Assembly (NCBI GenBank): GCA_038320555.1
Contig: JBBQEJ010000004.1
Location: forward strand, 1-64,000
Direction: 5' to 3'
DNA length: 64,000 nt
Origin: JALZOC01 sp038320555
GTDB lineage: Bacteria; Acidobacteriota; Vicinamibacteria; Vicinamibacterales; 2-12-FULL-66-21
Each line of letters begins with the position of its first letter. Positions within the stretch are counted from its first letter, which is position 1. The translations under genes and the position numbers were made by a program. Below, one piece after another: positions 52,463-61,683 of the stretch. The notes below the pieces were generated by a model. It was given only the letters and a program-made list of their open reading frames with translations, ran no database searches and had not been told where the DNA came from.

Positions 52463-54199
52463 TCACCGAAAAGCAAACACGCGCGCGTCCCCCAGCACGG
52501 CAAGCAGTGTGAGCTGGTGAATCGCACGTTGACCGGTTCGGGCGAATTTCTCGCGGAAGTCCTCGTACTCGCCGGCGTCAACCACAAGGAACGGCTGGTA
52601 ACCCTGCGCGCGAAATGTCGCGAGGACCTCGTCCAGCCGCGTCGGCGACAGCAAATCCCACCGCAGCGTCGGACGGTTCGCGTAATAGCGGATGCTTCCA
52701 CTGTGCTGCCCGGCCAGCACGAACGCGGCCGCCGGGAGCCGGTCGCGAACGAAGGCCCCGGCAAGCGGATACTTCCGTTCCTGGATCCGGATGCTGAAGG
52801 CGCCATGCGTTTGCGCGGTGTGGACCAGCATCGCGACCAGACCGCCGACGAGCAGCAGCGCCACGGGGGCGTGCCATGCCGCGGGAAGCCGGCGCACCGG
52901 CCAGAGCGCGACAGCGCTCGCGTACAACAACATCACCGCGATCGCGGTGAGCAGAAAGCGTGTGTAGAACCACTCGTTCGGATGAAAGTAGACGTACGGC
53001 AGATACGAGGCCCACGTCGCGACCGCGAGCGCGACGGCCGACCAGGCAAGAAGCGGCTTCCGCGCGCGCCGCGCGACCCAGAAAGGAGCCGCAACCGAGA
53101 GCCAGATGAACCACGTGTGGGTGTCCGTGAGCCAGCCTGGATAGCGCGCGAGGTTCGGCGCGATGTGCTGCAGCGAGAATTTATCCAACAACGTGCCGTA
53201 TCCTGAGGCCAGAGGCGATCCGTAACGGACGTTCTGTATCCACCCGAGCGTAACGAGCCCTGGCACGAGCGCTCCGGCAAACAGCAACGCACGCCGCAGG
53301 CGAAACCCCGAACCGCTGAAGATGGCGGCCGTCGCGATCAATCCAGCGATCGGCGCGAGATTCGGCCGGATCAGGATGGCGAGCGAACAGATCGCCCCTG
53401 ACCCGGCCGCGGCGTATGACGTCCCGCGGGCCGCCAGCAGCAGGGCGCCGAGCCAGCAGGCCGCCGCTGGCACGTCGCTCATCGGTTGAACGACCTGGTA
53501 GAGGAACGTCGGACTCACCGACAAAAGAGCCGCCGCCATCGCGCCGGCGGGCGGATCTCCCAGCGTGGCCCCCATTCTGTACGTGATCCACACAAGGAGG
53601 GCTCCGAACACGGGCACCAGCAGGTAAATGAGCCGCTCCGAACACGCCGCCAGCGGCGCAAGAAGAAGCGGGAATCCGGGAGGATAGGTTGGGGCAATCA
53701 CGCCGCGTGTCCTGCCGGGCCTGAATCCGAGCGGGGTGAGCGTGGACTCGACGTTGGGCCAGGTGTAATCGGCGCTCGACGGGATTGTGTCCGTGAGATG
53801 CCCGTGCGCGAGCAGCCGCGCCTGTGCCACGTAGCCGTACGAGTCGGCGCCGCCGCTTGCGAACGTGCCAAACCCCACGCCGGCCGCGAGAGCCCAGGCC
53901 GTCGCGGCAACCGTCAGCCAGGTGGGCCAGGTCGCAACCCCTGGCGATTCCAGCACGCGAGACAGACGGGCGAAGAGCGCCGGGAGGCGTGCCCGGATCA
54001 GGAGGGCGAGCATGGCGACGCCCGCAAGGGCGAGCAGCGCCGGACGCACCCACGAATGCGATCGCACGCGAACGCCGGCGATCTGGAAGTTGAACCCACC
54101 CGTCACGGCAATCGTCATCGCGTAGAGCGTGGCGATGAGGACCGCAGCAAGTATCCAGGGGACCCGGCGATCACGCGCTGTTGTTGTCCGTCCCGGCAT
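52463..54199 (-). CDS. Membrane glycosyltransferase, GT39/ArnT-PMT-like
   Basis: The protein has 578 residues and about ten hydrophobic segments, with an Asp/Tyr-rich first extracytoplasmic loop (GGADSYGYVAQARLLAHGHL; the DxxxYxxxA pattern of polyprenol-phosphate-sugar GT-C enzymes). GVIAPTYPPGFPLLLAPL is also typical. A soluble C-terminal tail of about 100 residues follows. It would transfer a sugar from a lipid carrier in the periplasm. Acceptor unknown. It stands alone. Confidence 0.8.
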   Translation of the reverse strand: MPGRTTTARDRRVPWILAAVLIATLYAMTIAVTGGFNFQIAGVRVRSHSWVRPALLALAGVAMLALLIRARLPALFARLSRVLESPGVATWPTWLTVAATAWALAAGVGFGTFASGGADSYGYVAQARLLAHGHLTDTIPSSADYTWPNVESTLTPLGFRPGRTRGVIAPTYPPGFPLLLAPLAACSERLIYLLVPVFGALLVWITYRMGATLGDPPAGAMAAALLSVSPTFLYQVVQPMSDVPAAACWLGALLLAARGTSYAAAGSGAICSLAILIRPNLAPIAGLIATAAIFSGSGFRLRRALLFAGALVPGLVTLGWIQNVRYGSPLASGYGTLLDKFSLQHIAPNLARYPGWLTDTHTWFIWLSVAAPFWVARRARKPLLAWSAVALAVATWASYLPYVYFHPNEWFYTRFLLTAIAVMLLYASAVALWPVRRLPAAWHAPVALLLVGGLVAMLVHTAQTHGAFSIRIQERKYPLAGAFVRDRLPAAAFVLAGQHSGSIRYYANRPTLRWDLLSPTRLDEVLATFRAQGYQPFLVVDAGEYEDFREKFARTGQRAIHQLTLLAVLGDARVFAFR

Positions 54200-54285
54200 C
54201 TATTGAATCGTCCCCGGCCCGCCGGCCGCTTGATCTTGCTTTTGCCTTCCGCGCGCGGAGCGGGGGGCTCTAAGATGGACTGCCG

Positions 54286-56916
54286 ATGGCCGCGTCCCCG
54301 TTCCGAGCCGCGTCGAGAATCTGCCTGGTGCTGGCGCTGATGTGGCTGCCCTCGCGCGCCGGCGCCCAGACGCCGCCCGATGGCGTCGACCCGCTCCTGC
54401 GCCGCCTCGAGCAGGCCGCGGCAGCGGGCGATCGCGCCGCGGTTCTTGCGCTTGGCGATCCCGCAATCAGCCGGCCGAGTTTCGAGGATTTTGCCGCCGC
54501 GCTCACCTCGCCGCCAGCTACGCGCGTGGTGGTGAATGAGCGCGATCGGGCGCCGCTCGACGCGGGAACTCTCCGGCTCGTCGTCGAAGTGTTTGCCGAG
54601 CGCGGCATCGAGGGACGGCTGGGCACCTGGCGCGTCGATGCACGGCCGGGACCCGCGCCCGGCGACACCTGGCGCATCGCGGCCGTGAGCCGCCTGTCGA
54701 TCGTCACCGGCCTGTATCGCCTGTCGCTGAACACCGCCACAGAGTACGACATTCACGACCTGGTCGTGCGGGCGCCCGATCTCACGCTGGAGATGACGGC
54801 CGGCCGCGCGTTCGTCGCCGAAACACCGGAGGGTCCGACGGCAGTCGTCCTCCTCGGCCGCGGCCGCATGCGATTTACTCCGCCGGAGGCCGCCGAGCGC
54901 ACCCAGATCCGCATCTTCTCGGGGAATGACGCGCTTGTCGCCGACATCGACATGGCGTTCCTGCGGTTTTCTCCTTACGAGTTCGACTCGCTCTTCAATA
55001 AGGCGTCGCTCCACCCCCGGCCGGTGATTGCCTCCGATCTTCGAACCGCGACCAATGTGTTCAACGACCTGAGCGGACGCACGCTGCAGATCGATCTCGC
55101 CGATATCAGCCGGGACCGGTGGTCGCTGACCCCGACTTACGGCGACGCGATCGCCGAGCTGAGGACGAAGAAATTCGGGTTGCTGACGTACGCCCGGTCA
55201 GGAAGCGAAGCGGAAGACATCACGGTCTTCGATCGAAAGCGCCGGCGCAATATTTCGGTGTACACGTCCGCGGCAAAGCTCGCAGAGCGCGGGCGCTTTT
55301 ACTCCGAGGACGACCGGCTCGATTACGACGTGCTGGCGTACGACATCGACGTGCAGATCAATCCTGATCGAATCTGGATTGACGGCACCGCGCGGATGAA
55401 GATCAGGATTCGATCGGACGGGACGAGCTCGCTGACGCTGAAGCTCGCCGAAACGACGACCGTGCGAGGCGTGTATTCCCCCGACTTCGGTCGCCTGCTG
55501 CACCTGCGCGTCGTGGGACAGAACAGCGTGATCGTCAATCTGCCAGTGGTCCTCGCGCGGGACACCGAGCTCTGGCTGAACGTGGTGTACGGCGGGCCCG
55601 TCGCACCGCAGGCGTTCGATCGCGAAGCCATGCAGCTCGGTCAGTCTCAATCCGCTCAGGAGAGGGTAGAGATTCCGTTGCAGCAGCGGTTCCTCTACAG
55701 CAATCGGAGCTATTGGTACCCGCAATCGAGCGTGACCGACTATGCGACCGCCACTATCCGCTTGACCATTCCGAGCGAATACGACGCGATCGCAACCGGC
55801 GAGCTCGTCGGGCCGCCGGAAGCCCCCGCCGGCGACTCCGCGCCGCGCCGGCGCAAGACCTACGTGTTCGAGGCGGGGCAGCCGGCGCGGTACCTGGCGT
55901 TCATCATCAGCCGCTTCACCCGGGTCGACACCTCGCGCATCCGCGTCGCGGGTTCCGATGTCGTGCTGCAGATCCAGAGCACTCCGCGAGCGCCGGTGCG
56001 CATCCGTGACATGCGAGACCGCGCGGCGGCTGTGTTTCTGTTCTACGCCTCGCTGGTGGGCGACGCGCCCTACCCAAGCTTCACGCTCGCCGTCGCGGAA
56101 AGCGACCGGCCCGGGGGACACAGCCCGCCATACTTTGCGGTGCTGAACCAGGCCGTGGCCGGCACGCCTGTCGTCTGGCGAAACGATCCCGTGAGCTTCG
56201 AGGATTACCCGACATTCTTTCTGGCCCACGAGGTGGCGCACCAGTGGTGGGGCCATGCGGTCGGCTGGAAGAACTATCACGAACAGTGGCTCAGCGAGGG
56301 GTTCGCGCAGTATTTCGCGGCGCTCTACGCTGAGAAGGATCGCGAAGGCGATCTGCTGCCAAACCTGCTCCGCCAGATGCGGCACACCGCGATCGCCGCG
56401 TCCGCGCAAGGCCCGGTCTATCTTGGCTACCGGCTCGGCCACATCCAGGGAGACGACCGGATTTTTCGGGCGGTGGTCTACAACAAGGCGGCCATGGTGC
56501 TGCACATGCTCCGCCGGCTCATTGGCGACGACGCCTTCTTTGGGGGCATCCGCACGTTCTACGAGGAATGGAAATTCAAGAAGGCGGGCACCGACGACTT
56601 CCAGCGCGTGATGGAGAAATCGTCCGGACGGGATCTGCGGCGCTTTTTCGAGACCTGGATCTTCGGCTCGGAGATTCCTCACGTGAAGTTCAGCTATCAC
56701 GTGTCGGGAGCCGAGGCGACCGTCCGTTTCGACCAGCATGGCGACCCCGTGGACGTTCCCATCACGGTCAGCGTGACCTACGCATCGGGAACCACCGAGA
56801 ACATCCTGATTCTGCTGGGCGAAAAGCTGACCGAGCGGACGCTGCCCCTCAAAGGACCAGTCCGCGGCATCACAGCCAACAGCGACAGCGGCGCGCTGGT
56901 GGAAATCGATAAATAG
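54286..56916 (+). CDS. M1-family metallopeptidase (aminopeptidase)
   Basis: The protein has 876 residues with a signal peptide (RICLVLALMWLPSRAGA). A long N-terminal region (to about residue 340) has no recognisable catalytic motif. The M1 core follows: aminopeptidase beta-saddle, then HEVAHQWWGH at residues 648-657 and the third zinc ligand Glu in WLSEGFAQYFAALY. GxMEN is replaced by GGHSPPYFAVLN, so true aminopeptidase exopeptidase activity is uncertain. The C-terminal helical domain ends with a beta domain (FSYHVSGAEATVRFDQ). TAAGAT lies 9 nt before the ATG. Confidence 0.9.
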   Translation: MAASPFRAASRICLVLALMWLPSRAGAQTPPDGVDPLLRRLEQAAAAGDRAAVLALGDPAISRPSFEDFAAALTSPPATRVVVNERDRAPLDAGTLRLVVEVFAERGIEGRLGTWRVDARPGPAPGDTWRIAAVSRLSIVTGLYRLSLNTATEYDIHDLVVRAPDLTLEMTAGRAFVAETPEGPTAVVLLGRGRMRFTPPEAAERTQIRIFSGNDALVADIDMAFLRFSPYEFDSLFNKASLHPRPVIASDLRTATNVFNDLSGRTLQIDLADISRDRWSLTPTYGDAIAELRTKKFGLLTYARSGSEAEDITVFDRKRRRNISVYTSAAKLAERGRFYSEDDRLDYDVLAYDIDVQINPDRIWIDGTARMKIRIRSDGTSSLTLKLAETTTVRGVYSPDFGRLLHLRVVGQNSVIVNLPVVLARDTELWLNVVYGGPVAPQAFDREAMQLGQSQSAQERVEIPLQQRFLYSNRSYWYPQSSVTDYATATIRLTIPSEYDAIATGELVGPPEAPAGDSAPRRRKTYVFEAGQPARYLAFIISRFTRVDTSRIRVAGSDVVLQIQSTPRAPVRIRDMRDRAAAVFLFYASLVGDAPYPSFTLAVAESDRPGGHSPPYFAVLNQAVAGTPVVWRNDPVSFEDYPTFFLAHEVAHQWWGHAVGWKNYHEQWLSEGFAQYFAALYAEKDREGDLLPNLLRQMRHTAIAASAQGPVYLGYRLGHIQGDDRIFRAVVYNKAAMVLHMLRRLIGDDAFFGGIRTFYEEWKFKKAGTDDFQRVMEKSSGRDLRRFFETWIFGSEIPHVKFSYHVSGAEATVRFDQHGDPVDVPITVSVTYASGTTENILILLGEKLTERTLPLKGPVRGITANSDSGALVEIDK

Positions 56917-57122
56917 AGCCAGCTGAGTGGACGGAAGCGGAGACCGCCACCACAAAGTTCACGGAGAAAGCAGAGCAAAATGGGTAAGGGTCAGCTTGTC
57001 CTCGGACGTCTGATCAGCGCGGCAGTTCATACTGTCCGTTCCCCAAAATGGTTGCTCTGCTCCCTCCGTGAACTCTGTGGTAGGCATCTCCGCTTCCTCC
57101 GTCCCCTCCGCTACCTCATCCC
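56916..57122. repeat. Palindromic intergenic element, family B copy 3
   Basis: The left arm (56916-56982: GAGCCAGCTGAGTGGACGG ... ACCACAAAGTTCACGGAG ... GCAGAGC) mirrors the right arm (57053-57122: GCTCTGC ... CTCCGTGAACTCTGTGGT ... CCGCTACCTCATCC). Arms are about 65-70 nt around a 70-nt centre. It lies between two genes of the same strand, just upstream of the NuoG-like gene. Confidence 0.7.
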
Positions 57123-57147
57123 CGAAAAAATGTATGATCGGAAGGTT

Positions 57148-58941
57148 ATGGAAACCGTTACGCTGACGATTGATGGGCGGCCCGTCACGGTCGAAAAAGG
57201 CAAGACCGTTCTCCAGGCCGCCATCGAGAGCGGGATCAAGATCCCTTACTACTGCTATCACCCGGGTCTCGGGATCGATGGCTCCTGCCGTGTCTGCATT
57301 GTCAAGATCGAGAAGATGCCGAAGCTGCAGACGTCCTGCTCCACCCTGGTGGCGGAAGGCATGCTGGTGTCCACCCAGACACCCGACGTCGTCGAAGCAC
57401 GGGCCAGCGTGTTTGAGTTCCTCCTGATCAATCATCCGCTCGACTGCCCGGTGTGCGACAAGGGGGGCGAGTGCCCGCTGCAGGATTTTTCTTATAGTTT
57501 TGGCCCGAACGAGAGCCGAATGGAGTTCCCGCGCCGGGTATTCGACGGCGAAGGGGTCCGCGCCGACGTTGATTTCGGTCCCACGCTCATGCTCAACCGC
57601 AACCGCTGCATTTTGTGTACGCGATGCGTGCGGTTCATGCGGGAGGTCGACACCGACGCGCAGATCAACATTGCCGATCGCGGGTACGGCAGCGAGATCG
57701 CCACGTTCCAGGAAGAAGGCGTTCACTCCCTGCTCTCCGGCAACCTCATGGACGTCTGCCCGGTCGGCGCGATCACCACGCGGGACTATCGCTTCAAATC
57801 CCGCCCGTGGGACAACCCTGAGGCGGTCGATACGATCTGCACGCTCTGCGAGAAGGGCTGCAACACGACCGCGTGGCTCAAGGCCAAACCCGAATGGGCC
57901 AAGGGCGCGCAACTGATTCGGACGACGCCGCGATTCAACCCCGACGTGAACGGCTACTGGATGTGCGACATCGGCCGCTTCGACTATCGCTGGATCGAAG
58001 GAGAGGAACGGCTGCATCGGCCGCTCGTCCGCGCGGCATCCGGCCTGCTCGAGCCCACAGACTGGACGACGGCGATCGGCACGCTGGGCGATCGGGTCAC
58101 GGCGCACGGCGATCCGTCATCGATTCGATTCTTCGTATCGGCGCACGCCTCGCTCGAAGAACTCTTCCTCATCGGCCGGCTCGGCGGATCGCTCGGGCTA
58201 CCGGAGCAGGGCGTGGCTATCGGCTGGCGCTATCGAGAGAAGCCGCAGCCGCCCAATACCAAGTTCAAGATTTCGCCGGTCGACGCGCCGAACGTCAACG
58301 GCGCGCGCGACCTCGGGTTCCCGGTCAAGGCCACCGCAAAGGGAGAAGCGGATGTCTCCGCATTCCGTGCGGAGGTCGAACAGGGACGCGTGAAGACGCT
58401 CTACGTGTTCGATCCCGGACCGGACGGTTACATCGGCGACGTCTCGTGGATCATCGAGGCGCGGCGCACCGGACGTCTGCCGCTGCTCATTGTCCAGGGC
58501 GTGCTGATGACTGCGCTCTCGCAGGCTGCCGACATCGTCCTGCCGGGCGCATCGTGGGTCGAAAAGGATGGCGCGTTCGTGAACGGCCAGGGCCTGCTGC
58601 AGGCGGCATCCCGTACGATCGCCCCTCCGGGGGAGGCGCAGGAGGATTGGCAGGTGTTCGTGAACGTCGGCCTTGCGCTCGGCGCGCCCATGACGTACGC
58701 CAGCAGTGCGGCGGTCCGCAGTGATCTCGCCGCGGCGCTGACCGCCAACGAGCGGTACGCCGGGCTCGCGAACCTTGAATTCGCGCGGCCGGTCACGGCA
58801 AAGCACTGGCTCCAGTCCTCGAATCCGTCCGAGCGATGGAAATGGGACGTCATGTTCCAGGATCTGCCGCCGGTCAAATTCGCGGGTACGCCGCGGACGA
58901 TGGCCGTGCCGGGGCTCATCCCTCTACAGAAGGTCGACTGA
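57148..58941 (+). CDS. NuoG-like [2Fe-2S]/[4Fe-4S] subunit of NADH:quinone oxidoreductase
   Basis: The protein has 597 residues if it starts at METVTLTIDG (ATG 57148, preceded by GGAAGG); MYDRKV at 57130 is the alternative. The N-terminal ferredoxin domain has Cys36, Cys47, Cys50 and Cys64. Then come the NuoG His-Cys motif HPLDCPVCDKGGECPLQ, CILCTRCVRF, LMDVCPVGAI and CTLCEKGC. The molybdopterin-like C-terminal domain is short and has lost the Mo site, as in NuoG. No other nuo gene adjoins; being orphan is odd. Confidence 0.9.
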   Translation: METVTLTIDGRPVTVEKGKTVLQAAIESGIKIPYYCYHPGLGIDGSCRVCIVKIEKMPKLQTSCSTLVAEGMLVSTQTPDVVEARASVFEFLLINHPLDCPVCDKGGECPLQDFSYSFGPNESRMEFPRRVFDGEGVRADVDFGPTLMLNRNRCILCTRCVRFMREVDTDAQINIADRGYGSEIATFQEEGVHSLLSGNLMDVCPVGAITTRDYRFKSRPWDNPEAVDTICTLCEKGCNTTAWLKAKPEWAKGAQLIRTTPRFNPDVNGYWMCDIGRFDYRWIEGEERLHRPLVRAASGLLEPTDWTTAIGTLGDRVTAHGDPSSIRFFVSAHASLEELFLIGRLGGSLGLPEQGVAIGWRYREKPQPPNTKFKISPVDAPNVNGARDLGFPVKATAKGEADVSAFRAEVEQGRVKTLYVFDPGPDGYIGDVSWIIEARRTGRLPLLIVQGVLMTALSQAADIVLPGASWVEKDGAFVNGQGLLQAASRTIAPPGEAQEDWQVFVNVGLALGAPMTYASSAAVRSDLAAALTANERYAGLANLEFARPVTAKHWLQSSNPSERWKWDVMFQDLPPVKFAGTPRTMAVPGLIPLQKVD

Positions 58942-58963
58942 CGCGGGCGTCAGCCGAGCGATC

Positions 58964-60697
58964 GTGAAACGTTTCTTCGTTCTCGCGTTCATCGTGCTGG
59001 GCATCGCCGCAGGCCACGCGCAGCCTCCGCGCCCGCGCGCCGACGTCATTCCCCTTGTTCAGGGGTCCGTGCGCGCCGGTTCGCAAGTCCACCTCGCGCT
59101 GAAGATCACGGTGCCTGAGGGGCTGCACACGCAGTCCAACAAGCCACGGGACAAGGCGCTGATCCCCACAACCCTCATGATTGATGCGCCTGCTGGCGTA
59201 ACTGTCGACGAGATCGTCTGGCCTCCATCGATCGACATGGCTCAAGCGGGCGCGGACAAGCCGCTCGCGGTCTTCGAGCGCGAGTTCCTGATTGGCGCGA
59301 CCCTCTCAATACCGCCCTCCGCTCCGGCGGGCGATCTCATCGTTCCCGCAAAGCTTCGTTACCAGGCCTGCGATGTGAACTTGTGCTATCCGCCTGTGAC
59401 GGCGGATGTCCGATGGACCATCCACGTCGTGCCTCCGTCCGCGGCACCCGCTCCAGACCCCGCGCACGCCAGCGAATTCTCGCGCATTGCATTCGGAACG
59501 GGCGAGACACCGGGTCCCCAGAATCCGCGCGCATCTCAGCCCCCACCGGTTTCAGCCGGACCCGCCGCGGCCCCAAATGATGCGGCGCTCCTCGACGCCT
59601 TCACAATCGCCGGAACGACGGGGGGGTACCAGAGCACGTCCGACTTTCTCAAATTCATTCGCGACGCGGAATCCGGCGTCAGGACGCGCGGCTTGTTCGA
59701 AGGCCGCGGCCCGCTCGCGATTTTGCTGCTCGTTCTTGTCGGCGGCCTTGCGCTCAACCTGACACCCTGCGTCCTGCCGATGATTCCGATCAATCTTGCG
59801 ATCATCGGAGCAGGGGCTCAGGCGCAGTCGAGGGGCCGGGGGTTTCTTCTCGGCTCTGCGTACGGGGCCGCCATGGCCGTCGTCTACGGCATCCTCGGGC
59901 TCGTCGTCATCCTGACTGCCGGCACGTTCGGCACGATCAACTCGTCGCCATGGTTCAACCTCGGCATTGCAGTCCTGTTCGTCGTGCTCGGACTCGCGAT
60001 GTTCGACCTCCTGCTGATCGATTTCTCCAAGTACTCGACTCGGTTTACCGGAAGTGGCACCCGCGGGAGCGTGCTGCTGGCGTTCACGATGGGGGCGGTC
60101 GCAGCACTGCTCGCGGGCGCGTGTGTCGCGCCCGTTGTCATCCAGGTCGTGCTCTTCTCGAGCAATCTGTATGCGACAGGCACGAAAATCGCGCTCGCCC
60201 TGCCGTTCTTTCTCGGGATCGGCATGGCGATCCCGTGGCCGATCGCGGGCGCCGGCCTCGCCGCGTTGCCGAAACCCGGGATGTGGATGGTACGCGTCAA
60301 GCAGGCGTTCGGCGCGTTCATTCTCGCGACCGCTGCGTACTACGGTTACGAAGCGTACTCGCTCTTCGCGAATCGCTGGGTCAATCCTGCCGCGGTCGCG
60401 TCAAGCGTACAGGCACAGTTGAAAGCCGGCTGGTATGCATCGCTCCCGGAAGGACTCGCCGTCGCGAAGCGCGAACACAAGCCTGTACTCATCGACATGT
60501 GGGCAACCTGGTGCAAGAACTGCCTGACGATGGACAAGACGACGCTTGCAAATGATGACGTGAAGGGCGCGCTGTCGGGCTACGTGAAGATCAAGTATCA
60601 GGCGGAAGATCCGGATGCCCAACCCGCCCGGGACCTGTTACAGCGCCTGTCCGCACCTGGCCTGCCGGCATACGCAATCCTCAAAACGAAGGATTGA
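58964..60697 (+). CDS. dsbD: Thiol:disulfide interchange protein DsbD
   Basis: The protein has 577 residues; GTG at 58964 begins a signal peptide (FVLAFIVLGIAAGHAQ). The N-terminal DsbD-alpha domain has the disulfide pair in YQACDVNLCYPP. The CcdA-like membrane domain of about 8 helices has LTPCVLPM and AGACVAPVV, the redox Cys pair. The C-terminal thioredoxin domain has WATWCKNC. The chain seems slightly short at the C-terminus (ends LKTKD), where the final strand and helix of the thioredoxin fold would be expected. It carries electrons from cytosolic thioredoxin to the periplasm. Confidence 0.94.
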   Translation: MKRFFVLAFIVLGIAAGHAQPPRPRADVIPLVQGSVRAGSQVHLALKITVPEGLHTQSNKPRDKALIPTTLMIDAPAGVTVDEIVWPPSIDMAQAGADKPLAVFEREFLIGATLSIPPSAPAGDLIVPAKLRYQACDVNLCYPPVTADVRWTIHVVPPSAAPAPDPAHASEFSRIAFGTGETPGPQNPRASQPPPVSAGPAAAPNDAALLDAFTIAGTTGGYQSTSDFLKFIRDAESGVRTRGLFEGRGPLAILLLVLVGGLALNLTPCVLPMIPINLAIIGAGAQAQSRGRGFLLGSAYGAAMAVVYGILGLVVILTAGTFGTINSSPWFNLGIAVLFVVLGLAMFDLLLIDFSKYSTRFTGSGTRGSVLLAFTMGAVAALLAGACVAPVVIQVVLFSSNLYATGTKIALALPFFLGIGMAIPWPIAGAGLAALPKPGMWMVRVKQAFGAFILATAAYYGYEAYSLFANRWVNPAAVASSVQAQLKAGWYASLPEGLAVAKREHKPVLIDMWATWCKNCLTMDKTTLANDDVKGALSGYVKIKYQAEDPDAQPARDLLQRLSAPGLPAYAILKTKD

Positions 60698-60705
60698 CCG
60701 CTCGC

Positions 60706-61614
60706 TCATCGTCGCGGTCCCGTCGCACGAACTCTCAGCGCTCCAGGAAGGATCCGCACCTCCACCGGCCCCTGAGTGAGGCCGGGCTCGCCATCCACGT
60801 GAAACTCCATCGGGAACTCGGCATCCACGACCGCGTGGCGGATCTGTCGCACCGAGACGCTTGGTGCGTTATGCGGCTTGCCCAGGGCCAGGTGCCGCGC
60901 GTCCCAGAACCGCGTCAGGAGCGGACGTGCTTCGACGATGGTCGCGTCGAGGAGGCCGTCGTCGAGCTGCGCGAGCGGGGCGATGCGTGCGCCGATGCCG
61001 TATTCACGACCGTTCGCAAACGCGATGAGCAGCGCGCGGAGGCGGCGGCGGTCGCCGTCGAGCTCGACGGTGTACTCGGCGCCGGCATATCGGCATCCCT
61101 CGCGGATGCCAATGAGGATATAGGGCCATCCTCCCCGACGTCCCGGGCCCCGGGCGTTGAACAACCTGGCGACCCGGGCGTCGAAGCCGATCCCCGCAAT
61201 GTTGAAAAAGGGACGGCCGGCCATCAGGCCTGCGTCGATCGTGCGCGTGCCGCCGTCGAACGCCGCGGCGAGAGCCGCGCGCGGCTCACGCGGTGTTCCG
61301 AGCGCGGCCGCCAGCCCGTTTCCGGATCCCGCCGGCACGAGTCCGAGGGTCGTACCGGATCCAATCAGGCCTGCTCCCGCTTCGTTCAGCGTGCCGTCGC
61401 CTCCCCAGACGATGACGAGATCGACACCGGAGGCCGCGCTCGACGCGGCGAGCTCGCGCGCGTGCCCGGCGCGCGCGGTCAGATGAATGTCGGCCGAGAG
61501 TCCTCGACGCTCCGCCTCCGATTGCACGAGTGCGACGCGGCGCGCGGCAGCGTCTGAATCGGCACCTGCGCCCGAGATCGGATTGATGATGGCGACGATC
61601 GAAGTCGGTCGCAT
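60706..61614 (-). CDS. Diacylglycerol kinase-family lipid kinase (YegS/DgkB-like)
   Basis: The protein has 302 residues. IINPISGAG (nucleotide loop), VIVWGGDGTLNEAG (GGDGT phosphate-binding motif), LGLVPAGSGNGLAAALG and FFNIAGIGFDARVA are in family order. The C-terminal beta domain ends HVDGEPGLTQGPVEVRILPGAL. It phosphorylates diacylglycerol, sphingosine or a related lipid at the inner membrane. It converges with dsbD, 8 bp apart. Confidence 0.93.
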   Translation of the reverse strand: MRPTSIVAIINPISGAGADSDAAARRVALVQSEAERRGLSADIHLTARAGHARELAASSAASGVDLVIVWGGDGTLNEAGAGLIGSGTTLGLVPAGSGNGLAAALGTPREPRAALAAAFDGGTRTIDAGLMAGRPFFNIAGIGFDARVARLFNARGPGRRGGWPYILIGIREGCRYAGAEYTVELDGDRRRLRALLIAFANGREYGIGARIAPLAQLDDGLLDATIVEARPLLTRFWDARHLALGKPHNAPSVSVRQIRHAVVDAEFPMEFHVDGEPGLTQGPVEVRILPGALRVRATGPRR

Positions 61615-61683
61615 GTGTTTTGCCGCCGTCGACCCGTATGAACCTTGCTATAGTAGCGTCCAACATCGCCATACGGAGGATGG

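Noticed and set aside
55198..56955. 585-residue minus-strand ORF opposite the M1 peptidase
   Set aside because: Shadow frame; the opposite strand has the complete M1 motif set.
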